This document shows positions 24,101-33,939 of a stretch of 64,000 bases of DNA, piece by piece. Each line of letters begins with the position of its first letter. Within the stretch, counting starts at the first letter, position 1. Source of the DNA: Prunus persica (Eukaryota; Streptophyta; Magnoliopsida; Rosales; Rosaceae); assembly GCF_000346465.2 (NCBI RefSeq), contig NC_034009.1, positions 16,714,078-16,778,077 of the forward strand, written 5' to 3'. A program made the position numbers and the translations under genes. A model generated the notes under the pieces. It searched no databases. It saw nothing but the letters and a program-made list of their open reading frames with translations, and was not told the DNA's origin.

Positions 24101-25071
24101 TTCGCGCTGAGTTCTTGAAGACTCCATTTGACAGCTGCTGGTGTCATTTGTTCTCTTCCAGGAATTGGAGTGAGCAGGTTAGATCTTTGACACAGCCAAT
24201 ACTGCACAATATTTTATTGCAATATCATGTGTCAATTCATATCATTTAAAGTAATGCTACGAATTTGCAGTTTGGAGATTGGTGTTCTTACCGGTATTAG
24301 GATTAGGCAGCCACTCACGCTTGGCTGCTTCTTTTTGTCTTTCTTGTTCTTCTTTGCTTGTTCTAATCCAAAATACATGTAGTCCAAAACTCCTCGAGCC
24401 CAATTATATTTCCCCATCTCTTCTAAGGTGTCTATTGTGGTTGTATATGTCCAAGCAAGTGTACAACCAGAGTTGCAGAAGAGATTGGTCATGAAGAGTT
24501 GTAGGATTATCAATCTTGTTGTATCCATAGCCCCCTCTTCTGTTTCATCTTCAAGTGCTAAGTTCAAGCACTTATCAATTGAAGTCTTTGTTATCTTCTT
24601 ATAACCCGAGAAGTACTTCTTTACAAAATGGAGATTTGGCCTTGTTGAGGTTGTTGTGCTTGGTAGCTTCTTGCCTCTGTTTGGCAAGCCAAAAATTTCA
24701 GACACATCTTGGCTTTTCATCTCACTGTCACCATCACCAAACCTGAACTTCTTTGTCTTCGTGTCATAAACTTGTATGAGTCTCACAATGTCATAGTTAG
24801 ACTTCATGCACTCTACCTTCGTTAACCTTCTCTGGATATATGCTTCTATCAATGTCCAAAAAGGTGTCTTTGATAGCAGTGTTAAGACATCGTGCCGTTG
24901 TTCAAGTCTTTGTCTGATGTTGTCAATTGTTGTTGCAAAAGAGAGCATGTTGCTCTTGATCTGGACATAATTTGGGTCATCCCATCTGCTTGGCTTCTTG
25001 TTTGTTTTTGTTATGGCTGATGACTGTTGTCCTTTTGGTTTGGAGGTTCTTCTGGTTTGTATTTTCTTCAT
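21126..25071 (-). CDS. Ulp1-like C48 cysteine protease carried by the MULE, copy B (891 aa)
   Basis: Seven coding exons join in frame: 25071-24292, 24201-24070, 23771-22828, 22228-22057, 21953-21729, 21637-21384 and 21294-21126. The ATG at 25071 (MKKIQTRRTSKPKGQQSS) follows an in-frame TAA, so it is the first usable start. An untranslated exon ending at 26015 lies across a 927-nt intron. The layout matches copy A: a mobile-domain-like part (DVSEIFGLPNRGKKLPST), then a strongly acidic E/D/H-rich and glutamine-rich coiled coil, then the Ulp1 core with His714 (GHHTLLVF), Asn731 (WTHYNSL) and Cys839 (NDCGVFVMYYIQQ). The exon corresponding to A exons 4 and 5 is single here. The 75-codon exon is the same length in both copies, but the sequences differ widely, so the duplication is old and both copies stayed open. 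Confidence 0.85.
22285..22790 (+). repeat. Minisatellite, about 74-bp unit, seven copies
   Basis: Units start with GTTCCAGTATAGGGTAATAA at about 22289, 22361, 22434, 22508, 22582, 22656 and 22730, with a period of 72-74 bp. Each unit also carries AATCCTATAACTAATGCATG. The array fills the gene B intron 22229-22827. The same unit occurs inverted in two other introns of the gene. Confidence 0.92.
23817..24069 (-). repeat. Inverted copies of the 74-bp minisatellite, short array
   Basis: Reverse-oriented units (GTTATTACCCTATATTGGAA near 23890, then TATTACCATATACTGGAACT near 23966) alternate as two subtypes. They lie in the gene B intron 23772-24069, in opposite orientation to the array at 22.3-22.8 kb. 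Confidence 0.85.
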
Positions 25072-25087
25072 CTTTTAATTTGTATAC

Positions 25088-25990
25088 CTGCATTAGAAAT
25101 AGGAACATGACAGTAAAGTATCGATGTTAATACCCTATACTGGAACTTGACAGTGGTAGAAATGCACAAGAAATAGGATTTCAAAGAGAACTAGTAGTGT
25201 TATTACCCTATATTGGAACTTTGCAGTGGCAGACATGCGTTAGAAATAGGATTTTCTAGGGAACAATCAGTATTATTACCATATACTGGAACTTGACAGT
25301 GGTAGAAATGCACAAGAAATAGGATTTCAAAGAGAACTAGTAGTGTTATTACCCTATATTGGAACTTTATTTACAGTGGCAATATGCGTTAGAAATAGGA
25401 TTTCCTAGGGAACAATCAGTATTATTACCATATACTGGAACTTGACAGTGGTAGAAAAGCACAAGAAATAAGATTTCAAAGAGAACTAGTAGTGTTATTA
25501 CCCTATATTGGAACTTTATTTACAGTGGCAGACATGCGTTAGAAATAGGATTTCAGTGTACAATCAGTATTATTACAGTGGTAGAAAAGCACAAGAAATA
25601 GGATTTCAAAGAGAACTAGTAGTGTTATTACCCTATATTGGAACTTTATTTATAGTGGCAGACATGCGTTAGAAATAGGATTTCAGTGTACAATCAGTAT
25701 TATTACCATATACTGGAAATTTACAGTGTTAGGCAAGCATTTCAAAGGGGATTTCATAGGAAACGAGTAGCGTTATTACCCTATACTGGAACTTTATTTA
25801 CAGTGGCAGACATGCGTTAGAAATAGGATTTCATAGTGTACAATCAGGGTTATCGACCCTAGATTAGTGACTAGAATAATGCTCCTATGCATTTATTCCA
25901 GTAGTGAATCCTATATAGTTTCAAGATTTTGTCCTTCATTCGAATTTAAAATACTGTTATTACCCTAGACTGGATCTTTATAGCAAATAA
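25088..25990 (-). repeat. Inverted 74-bp minisatellite, long higher-order array
   Basis: Two subtypes alternate (one with CCCTATATTGGAACTTT, one with CCATATACTGGAACTTGACA), making a higher-order unit of about 145-150 bp. Copies of the first subtype start near 25199, 25349, 25496, 25625 and 25773. Spacing becomes irregular toward the right. The array fills the 5'-UTR intron of gene B (25088-26014). Confidence 0.88.
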
Positions 25991-26511
25991 TCAATATTAC
26001 AGTAAATGTCTTACCTTTGAAGCGTTTTCTTGTCGAAATTGTTCTCTGAAATTTTGTCTTGGTTCTGAAGGTGGAGGTCAGTGTCTGGTGTTCGTTTTGA
26101 AAGTAGATGAAGCTTCGTGGTGATTATGGAGTCTCGGTTTTGCAGACGATTTGATGAAGACGAAGAGTGAAGAGACGTTTTGCAGAGATAGCTTAAATGA
26201 AGGCGCGCGTGCTGGCAGTTAAGTTACTGTTTGTTTACTTTTACGGTTTACTTTTTTTTTTTGGGCCGAAAGTTATGGAATACGAGATGGTACAATGTTT
26301 GGGCTTGTTTATAAATTTGGGCTGGGTTTGTTTTGGGTGTTTTTTGAGTTTTTTTCTGTTGGGCTTGATAGTGGCAGTGCTGTAATTTATTGGAACTTCA
26401 ACACTAATTTGTTATTTAATAAATGGATTTTGGGAGTGTTTATGAAGTGTTTTCCATGTGGGGTTTTTTTATAATTTCAGCTCCTATTTTAGGTATATTA
26501 GTGAAGATCCC
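25991..26511. promoter_or_regulatory. Promoter side of gene B and right MULE terminus
   Basis: On the minus strand an untranslated exon ends CTTCAAAG|GTAAG at 26015. Upstream (26.1-26.4 kb) is T-rich and contains no protein-like frame. The right inverted repeat runs from about 26425 to 26511 and ends next to the TTTGAATAA target duplication. Confidence 0.5.
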
Positions 26512-26520
26512 TTTGAATAA

Positions 26521-27553
26521 TCACCAGTGTTAACCAGGGCCGGCCAGGGCAACTAGGTCATCTTCCGGGGCCCACAATTGAGAGGGGCATAAAAAAATAT
26601 ATGTCCATATATATATATGGGCATATGCAAACAAATAAAAATAAAAGTCCTCATAACAAAACAAAATTAAAAGTCCTCATAAAAAAAAAATAAAAAAAGA
26701 GTCTTACTTGGTAGTTCAAAACAATAATAAAAAAAGAGGCTGGAGTTAATTTCCATGTTTGTTAGGTGGAGCAGTTTGCTCTAGTTTTGCTTCTTTCTAT
26801 CTTTCTTTTTTTTTTCGCTTTCCTTGTTTGTTGTGTGACAGTTTATTGACAGAACTGATCTGACAATGTTTCTTTTATTCATGTATGATTAATTATTTAT
26901 TTACACATTAAATTTAATTTTTCATATGTCATGTCAAAGAGTTAAACTGATATTGAAATAAACAGACTGAACTTAACAACTTGTATTTGTTGGGTTTAAA
27001 AGGATAAGATGAGATAAATGGTATAATTTAGTTGTGGCCTTCATTTCGATTTTTTTTTTTTTAAACTGAATTTTGATATTAGTTTTTTTAAATTCGGTAT
27101 ATTAATATGACGTTTTAATATGTGTTTAAGTCAGTTACCATGCCGGTATTGTATATGTATGAAATATTTCTTAGAATGAACAAGAATTCTTTGTAGAGAT
27201 TTGTAACTTTCTTGTTTTGTTTATAGTACTGAAAATGACTTTCTGTTTTTAGGTATTTTAGCTGCACTGCATCCATATGGAAATATATATATATATATAT
27301 ATATATGATTTATCTACATTTCCAGATATCAATCATTAATCTAACCAAAAATCATCTGATGACTACAATTTGTGGCTTATCCACTTTCCTTCATTGGGGT
27401 TTCTATTCAAGCAATGCTGGTAGTAAGGTAACATGCCAACAAGTTCATGAACAAAATTAGAAAAGGTCATTTGCCTTGGAAAGCAAGACTCCAACACGCA
27501 ACTTCCGTCTCTGATTGTCTTACACGAATTAATGATATGGTTCAAGACTTTAA
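26521..27553. other. Non-coding sequence right of the MULE
   Basis: A GC-rich phrase at 26530-26585 (GGGCCGGCCAGGGCAAC) resembles one at about 52688-52745 in the Helitron region and could be a shared transposon remnant. An (AT)n microsatellite lies at about 27283-27306. No gene is seen. Confidence 0.5.
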
Positions 27554-27909
27554 CCCTCCGTTTGGATGAAGGAATTGAAAATTACATAGAATTCTAAAAT
27601 GACAGAATTTAGATTTCCATCATTTCAATTTCTAGCAATTGAAAATTCTAGTGCTTAGATTTATATATGTCGAATTTTGTAAACGACAAAATTTTGTAAA
27701 TAGCACTATGAAAATTGTGAAATAACGCCTATTTTGATGGAAGTTAATTAGACTCAGGAATTTGATGCCCCAATTTCCACGATTTTTTCCGCGTGTCATT
27801 TAATAAATTTCGTGCTTAAGTTGCCAAACAAGAAAATTGTTAATTTCTTCTCTTAAATTTTCGACTTTTAGTTAAATTCTAAATTATTTTCCTTCATCCA
27901 AATGGACCA
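27554..27909. mobile_element. 356-bp Tourist/Harbinger-type MITE
   Basis: The left end CCCTCCGTTTGGATGAAGGA and the reverse complement of the right end (TGGTCCATTTGGATGAAGGA) match at 17 of 20 positions. The flanking TAA at 27551-27553 and 27910-27912 is the 3-bp duplication typical of Harbinger. There is no coding capacity. Confidence 0.85.
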
Positions 27910-27912
27910 TAA

Positions 27913-28343
27913 ACATTTCTTAATCTCCTTCTCTCTTTTTCTTTCTTTTGCTTTCTCTGTATGAATTTTCTCTCGTTTTGGTTTTGCTTACTCTCACTCC
28001 TGATATACTTTAGTGGCTATGAAAGAAAAAGGCTAGAACAAGAAGAAATAATACTTACTCAGCATCTATCAATATACTTATGGCATGTAGAAGATGAAGA
28101 AATACATAAATATATATAAGAGAAATAAGATTCAAATTCAGAGAAAGGAACGCAAACAAAAGTTTGAGTATAGGAGCTCTAGTGGCCATACATCTCCAAA
28201 CCCTTCCGCTATGTAATAGTACGGGAAACTCCAAGCCGAATCTTTCTTTCTCACTTATTGATTTTTCTCTTCTTTTTCTTCTTGGTCGTGCCTTCTTTTT
28301 CAATCAAGCCGCTTGCTTCATTTTTTGCTTTGCTTACTCACCT
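27913..28343. other. 3' flank of paralogue 2
   Basis: From about 28020 to 28205 it matches the 3' flank of paralogue 1 (about 10150-10385), including AGGAGCTCT(A/G)GTGGCCATA. T-rich elsewhere. No independent gene is seen. Confidence 0.55.
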
Positions 28344-28910
28344 TTAATATATATATATAAAAATAAAAATAAAAATAAAAAAAGCTAGAACAAGAAGAAC
28401 AAGAAGACCAAGAAGAAATGGTACGCTCGAGTTGTTGTACTTGTTGTCGACATTCCTAATCCCAACATCTGTGCTATTAATTGCGGAGATATTATTATTA
28501 TTAATATTGTTGGTCTCATTGCTTCCATCAGTATTTTTTGTTTCACGATTTTCATTTTGTTGGGGCTCTTGTTCAGTTATTTCTTCTTGGGGATCTTGTT
28601 CAGAAAGCGTTCTAGGATGACCAGGAAAGCGATTTCGTACCCCCTTTTGGGGTCTTTGGCTCAGTTGTTCAGCTTTAGATCGAGATCGAGACCCATCTTA
28701 CATATATGCAAAGATCAAAATGGAAAGATATTCAAATAAGTGGAGGCAAATACTCCAAAATCAGATGGAAGACAATCTTTCAATAAATGGAAGCTACTAT
28801 TGTAAACTAATTACATAAATTCCTTAAACCCTATACACACGTAGAAATCGCATCAAGGAAAGATCTTGAATCAAATAAAAATATTAATCATAATAGTACA
28901 TACCTGCCAT
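28344..28910 (-). CDS. Small two-exon protein with C-terminal membrane segment (paralogue 2)
   Basis: Exon 1 supplies ATGGCAG (28910-28904) before the donor GTATGT. Exon 2 is 28696-28344, after the acceptor ATATGTAAG. The join gives 119 codons and a TAA. The protein starts MADGSRSRSKAEQLSQRP and continues with a basic then Glu/Gln-rich segment (SEQDPQEEITEQEPQQNE), an Asn-rich linker (NETNNINNNN) and DVGIRNVDNKYNNSS. It ends inside a long hydrophobic stretch (residues 94-119, VPFLLGLLVLLVLAFF then alternating F/I). It shares start, splice layout, linker pattern and membrane segment with paralogue 1 but lacks the KAR-rich insert and the KKKI tail. The (TTTAT)n tail codes for part of the membrane helix and may be length-variable. 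Family unknown. Confidence 0.68.
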
Positions 28911-29760
28911 TGATGAAAGCTCAAAAGAAAGTCTTCTACTCTCTGTAGAGTTCTTATGTTCAACTAGCAAGAGGGACTAGATGTTTTGAACGTTTCTGTT
29001 TCTAAGAGAGCATGGACCACCTCTTGACAATGGAATAAGTTACTATTATATACATGGATTTATTTATTACTCTTATATCTGCAATATTCCTAATGATCAA
29101 CTTGGAAAAGTCTTCCCAGCCAAAAAAATAAAAAAATAAAAAATTGGAAAAGTCTTGTAAAAAAAGGACTTAATTTGTGTGTGGAGAAAGGTTCAAGATT
29201 TTCATTTTTTGTTCAAATCTCGACTGTGTGAGTATATTTAATAAAAATAAAATAAAATAATTAGAAACTAACAATCCAAAAAGAAATTAAGCAAAATCAA
29301 ACTTAGGCAAACCAAATCAATCCTAAAGATACCAATGGAAAGAAGCTTCAAATAAGTTGATTTTTAAAGTTAATGTCTGTTATATATCTGCAATAATCAT
29401 GGGGCATTCTAAAAGACTCTATTATCAAAGAAATCCTAGCCTCCCCTCTGTCAAAAAAAGCCATTTTCACTTTTAGGAGGGAGGAAGTCACAGTTCTTCC
29501 TTCCCTCCCCCATCTTCTATTCCTCCCTTCTCCTCTTTTCCTATTTTCAAAAAACAGAAAGTTTTCTATATTTGTCTTAGTTTTGTTATAATTTTCCTAA
29601 TAGATTTATTTATTAGTCTTTGTTATATCTGCAATATTCCTAATGATTAACTCGGGAAAGTCTTTCCAGAAAAAACCAAAAGAACTTGGAAAAGTCTTGT
29701 AAAAAGGGACCCCTCTCTTGTCCTAATCAAAGAGGGACCGGACAGACTTTTTCAACCCGA
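28911..29760 (-). promoter_or_regulatory. Upstream region of paralogue 2, with a second partial copy
   Basis: 28935-29150 matches the 5' flank of paralogue 1 (GTAGAGTTCTTATGTTCAAC, AGAGAGCATGGACCACCTCT, TATCTGCAATATTCCTAATG). A further partial copy (TTATTTATTAGTCTTTGTTA through AAAGTCTTGTAAAAAGGGAC) lies at about 29600-29720. A pyrimidine-rich stretch at about 29490-29560 separates them. Confidence 0.5.
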
Positions 29761-30010
29761 GGGGTCGATGTGGTGACATTACAGAGCTGTGGTTTTAGTG
29801 CTCGTCTGGTTCGACTGGTCAGTCGTCCGCCTGAGCTAGTGTCGGTGTGGGCTTTGAGTCCACATCGTGGTGCTAGTGGTTAATTCGGCTCAGTCAGCCT
29901 CCTGTGTCAACTACCACCATGTATACAAACATGGTACAGACAACCGCTTTTTCTGTAGCCCTTTGAGCCAATACAATAAGATTTTGTAATTTAGTGTAGG
30001 CAAAGCAATA
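29755..30010. repeat. Partial copy of a block present three times
   Basis: It begins CCCGAGGGGTCGATGTGGTG and ends near CTTTGAGCCAATACAATAAG. It matches about 34115-34360 and 35885-36075. It is too GC-rich for its surroundings and is probably a decayed retroelement part, but I cannot name the family. Confidence 0.6.
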
Positions 30011-30227
30011 ATTTAGATTCCTTGTCAAATTCCAATAATACGCATGTCGAAAAAATTTGTTGAACTGTCACACCCCATACTTTGAGCAAATATTCCAAAG
30101 CAAATTCAAAGAAATATTTCACTAAATTAACATTGGTATATATTTGTTGACCTGAAAAATTATCAACATTTATTAATAATAAAAATAATTAAATACCAGC
30201 CTAAGCTGTGAGTTAATAGCAACTGAA

Positions 30228-31566
30228 GGCCCTGTTTGGTGGGCTAGACTGGACTGGTTAGGATTGAACTTTGAGTGTTGGACTGGTTTGGCTTGGATTG
30301 GGTTGGACTTTAATAAGTTGTTTGGCACATTAAGTTGGACTAGGCTACATTGGACTAAAGTCCAGTCCGTTGTTTGGTACAAGTATGGACTGGACAGCAT
30401 TGGACTTCAAATAAAATTTATTTTAATGTTTATTAAAATTATTTAATATCAGAAATAATTATATTTAATATAAAAAAACATGTATAGAAAATTAAAAATA
30501 AGAAATCACATGAAGAAACCCTAAAAATAGTCCAAAAATTCACAAAATTAATAATAACACGAAAATTCTTTTTAAGTACATTCAAATGATCAACAAATAC
30601 TTATGTTATGTTGGTCTATTTGCCATCCACTCATTAAACATCTCAGTAGCTAAATTATCCCTCCATGTAGACCATTGGTCGGATGCGGCAATGGTATCAA
30701 TAGTGGCATGATCTACATTGTTCTCAATGAGGGGATCATAATAAATTTCTTGCTCTATTGGATCTATAGACATCTCTCTCCTAATTAAGTTGTGTAAAAG
30801 ACAACAACCCATTATTATTCGGCATTGTGTTTGTATTGGATAGAACGATGGACTCCTTAAGATTGCCCAACGCATCTTAAGAAGTCCAAAACAATGTTCC
30901 ACCACATTTCTTGCTGATGCATGCTTCATGTTGAAGTGTTCTCGATGGTTCAAGGGTTCACATCCTTCTCTCCATTCCGATAAGTGATATCTCATTCCTC
31001 TGTAGGGCGCAAGAAATCCCTCACAATTTGTGTAACTAGCATCCACAAGGTAATAATATCCTAAACAATAAATAGGAGCTAATTAAAAAATATAATTCAA
31101 ATTTAAGATGATTTACACCTACACTACAGGGAATCTACATTAATCTTACCCGTCGGAACCTTTAACCCATGTGGCCTCTATATCGCATCTCGAAGTACTC
31201 TAGAGTCTGATGCTGAACCTTCCCAACCTGGTAAGACAAATATGAACCTCATATCTCGGGAACAAACTCCTAATACATTAGTGGCAATGTCACCTTTTCT
31301 TGTTCGATATCTTGGCTTGTCAACATAGAGCACATGCACCTTTATATACGTCCCATCTAAAGCTCCCAAGCAATTCTGTACAAACAAAACATAGATAGTT
31401 CAATTCATGAAACAAAATTCTAAAAACTAGATCGCAATTAACACCTCAATATATGAACTTATAAACATACCTTAAACCATTTCCATCTTTCCTCAGTGCA
31501 ATTATTAGGCATAGGATTTGGCAATTGTTGTTTAAAATGTTCTCTTAAACATAATGGATTTCTAAT
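30228..31566 (-). pseudogene. Truncated PIF/Harbinger element with HARBI1-like transposase
   Basis: The left end at 30228 (GGCCCTGTTTGGTGGGC) is followed by many GGACTGG/GGACTA repeats, a typical subterminal region. The transposase is on the minus strand in three exons. Exon 1 is 31566-31471 (truncated at its 5' end; ends EERWKWFK). Exon 2 is 31375 to about 31150 ([13 protein letters not shown] with the first catalytic Asp, [21 protein letters not shown]). Exon 3 is about 31060-30606 ([18 protein letters not shown] with the second Asp, [19 protein letters not shown] with the catalytic Glu). An in-frame TAG lies at 31177-31175, and the exon 2-3 join is one base off the expected frame. The N-terminal half and right terminus are missing, so it is inactive. 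Confidence 0.88.
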
Positions 31567-32713
31567 GCTTGATTTTAGGTTTGACAACAAAGGATTTGAT
31601 TAGAGAATTAGACCAGACTCCATGGCTAAATTATACATTAGAGAGAATCAATCTTTTTACTTGAATTGAACTTGTTAACATGATTGTTTGAGACTTAGAA
31701 TTGGATTGTTCCCTAGTGTCTTTTTTCTTTGTTTGTCTAAATTTTTGTTTTCAATTCATGTACTCTTGTCAATCATCTTTAACCCTTGTTTCCGTTTCTC
31801 TTTTGCAGGGAATCCAATTAAATCAATCTATCAACAATCCTCGTGGGATCGAGCTTGCACTTACATATGTTATACTACCCAACGGCTAGTGCACTTGCGA
31901 GTATCACAAGTTGAAGATGCAGCTGAATCAATTTTGGCGCAGCTGAATCGATAACAACACTTTGCCAGCCCCTGTCTAGGAGAAACACTTACCTGAAACG
32001 GGAATAGCACTGCTATTCTCAGCCAATCACATTATGCCATGCGTGATAACTTTTTCACATGCAGTATGTGGTTTACCGGGATAGCAAAACAGTTCTATTC
32101 CTGTTTCATACAAGTTTTTATGCCTATCAACTAACTAATTATGTTTTTTTTTCACTAGTTAAGGGGCGAGGCGGGGGGACGAGGTTTTACTCATACATGC
32201 CTATGGATGGGTTTGAACCTCAGACATCTCAAGACAAACACACTTGGCATGGTAGAATCCCATGGGCACTAGTCATGTATTTTTCGCATACATTATCCTT
32301 TCTCGAAAGTGAAGTTTCGAAAGATAAAGCAACCAATTGGAAATGGTGTTGTGCCCAACAAGTCGATTTTCTGCTATGATAACATGAAGAACGTTAAAGT
32401 TTCATCCTAAAATTAATGAGTTATAAACTTATGTTAAATGCGTTTAACTTTTCATTGTGTGACATACTCTTAACAATCCAAATGCACCATCAAAGTGGAG
32501 GCCCACCTAACTAAGTGTTAAAAAGCACGAAATAGTGTATTTGAATATTATCATTACGTATTTTCTGCAATTAGATTTAAAGTACCATCTAGTGAATGCA
32601 ATAATCAAGAATTACAAATTAACATCCAAAAAAGAAATTAAGCAAAAATCAAAATTAGGCAAACCAAAATCAATCATAATCACACCCAAAAATAATAATA
32701 AATACACCGGCCA
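31567..32713. other. Unassigned sequence, possibly retroelement remnants
   Basis: No coherent protein is visible on either strand. A stretch at about 32190-32275 (GGTTTGAACCTCAGACATCT followed by CAAGACAAACACACTTGGCA) has a B-box-like look and could be a SINE remnant, but the evidence is weak. The rest is AT-rich. Confidence 0.35.
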
Positions 32714-32721
32714 TTTCCTAG

Positions 32722-33301
32722 TAGGGGTGGGCATCGGGACCGGAAAACCGGAACACCGAACCGAACCGGTGAAAAAAAACCGGAAAAAAAACCGATTGAC
32801 CAAAAAAGTCAACAAACCGGACCGGAACCGGACCGAACCGGTTCCAACCGGTTCCGGTTCTGGTTTTACATCTCTCCGCACCGGACCGGACCGAACCGGA
32901 CCGGTCATATATTTTATATTTATATTTTTACAAAATTTTAAAATCTAATGCCATTTTTTAACTTCTATAATAACTAATTTTCCAAGTTCAACTTCAAAAA
33001 ATTTCTAAATGTATGAATTGGATTATTTGTTCATTTTTAAGCTAAAAAAATAAGTTATTTATTATAATTTTTTTATTAAAAAAATTTAAAATTTTTTTTT
33101 TAAAAAAAAAACAAATAAAAAAATAATAAATTAATAATCCGGTTCAAAACCGGAACCAGTCAGAACCGGACCGGAACCGGTTAGAACCAAACCGACCGGT
33201 TTTCAAAATTTTTTTTGCCTAAACCGGACCGGTTAAATAATACCGATTTCGGTTTCGGTTTGAGGTGAGAACCGGACCGAACCGGACCGCGCCCACCCCT
33301 A
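32722..33301. mobile_element. 580-bp hAT-type MITE (GGTTCCGG-rich family), copy 1
   Basis: The termini are TAGGGGTGGGC and its exact complement GCCCACCCCTA. They are flanked by perfect 8-bp duplications TTTCCTAG at 32714-32721 and 33302-33309, the length expected for hAT. The ends are rich in ACCGGACCGG/CCGGTT repeats in both orientations, and the centre is AT-rich. No protein is encoded. A related copy lies inverted at 37900-38439. Confidence 0.92.
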
Positions 33302-33309
33302 TTTCCTAG

Positions 33310-33610
33310 GAGTTGAGATTAAAGGAGGTAAAGTCGTTGTGGAGCGTAGAAATATTCAGAGGACCCCATCATCATTGGGGAAAGGAATTTTAAAGTCGTC
33401 GTGGTTGTTCACTCTAATCTTTTCATGGTGTGTTTAGAGCACTTCTACTGCAAGGGGGGAAGGCAAGCAAAAGGGGGCTCGTGGCCCAAAAAACCCATCC
33501 AACGCGCAAGGTATAGTTCGGGTAAGGGGTGGGAACCACCAACTCAAGCAAGAATCGCCTGAAATGTGGCCCGAAGGTTGTTCATATAGCGTGACGTCAC
33601 GGCAGATGTC
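33310..33610. other. Non-coding spacer
   Basis: Contains GAGCACTTCTACTGCAAGGG and GGCCCGAAGGTTGTTC, GC-rich phrases suggestive of a MITE remnant, and GTGACGTCAC (33592-33601), a perfect palindrome that is a bZIP-type TGACGTCA site by sequence. No gene is seen. Confidence 0.4.
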
Positions 33611-33870
33611 AGCAAAAGAAAAGTCTTCTATTCTCTGTAGAGTTCTTATGTTCAATTAGCAATAGGGACTAGATGTATTGAACATGTGTGTCCAAGAGAG
33701 CATGGACCTCCTCTTGGAAATGGAATAAGTTACTATTATATACATGGATTTATTTATTATTCTTTGTTATATCTGCAATATTCCTAATGATCAACTTGGA
33801 AAAGTCTTTCCAGCAAAAAAAACAAAAAAACAAACAACTTGGAAAAGTCTTGTAGAAAAAGAGGTTAATT
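33611..33870. repeat. Orphan 5'-flank copy of the small membrane-protein genes
   Basis: The sequence from CAGCAAAAGAAAAGTCTTCT through GTAGAGTTCTTATGTTCAAT, AGAGAGCATGGACCTCCTCT and AAAGTCTTTCCAGC matches the upstream regions at 11.05-11.7 and 28.93-29.15 kb. No coding exon is attached: the ATGGCAG exon and everything downstream of it are absent. It is a remnant of a third copy. Confidence 0.75.
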
Positions 33871-33939
33871 CGTGGATAGTCATGAATGCTTTATGCAGTT
33901 TCCTAAGGCGACGGTGCTCCGAATAGTCTCTTACCTCCG

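Larger units (their letters stand above)
11799..26511. mobile_element. 14.7-kb Kaonashi-type MULE with transposase and two Ulp1-like genes
   Basis: Identical 9-mers TTTGAATAA flank the element at 11790-11798 and 26512-26520. The left end (TACAAAATTAGTGAAATACC) and the reverse complement of the right end (GGGATCTTCACTAATATACC) are diverged inverted repeats. They share later blocks such as TATAAA-(A/T)-ACCC-(C/T)-ACATG and ACAC-(A/T)-CCCAAAA. Inside are an intact MuDR transposase on the plus strand and two Ulp1-like protease genes in tandem on the minus strand, convergent with the transposase. Mutator elements that carry Ulp1-like genes are known in plants (Kaonashi type), but a tandem pair of intact, diverged copies is unusual. 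The perfect target duplication and intact genes suggest recent insertion. Minisatellites fill several introns. Confidence 0.88.

Noticed and set aside
26525..26585. Possible rDNA or gene fragment because of high GC
   Set aside because: It is a short phrase only, with no match to rRNA that I can recognise, and a similar phrase at 52.69 kb points to a repeat.
32190..32275. tRNA or SINE with a GGTTTGAACC-like B box
   Set aside because: No A box at the right spacing and no cloverleaf could be drawn. I kept it only as a remark.
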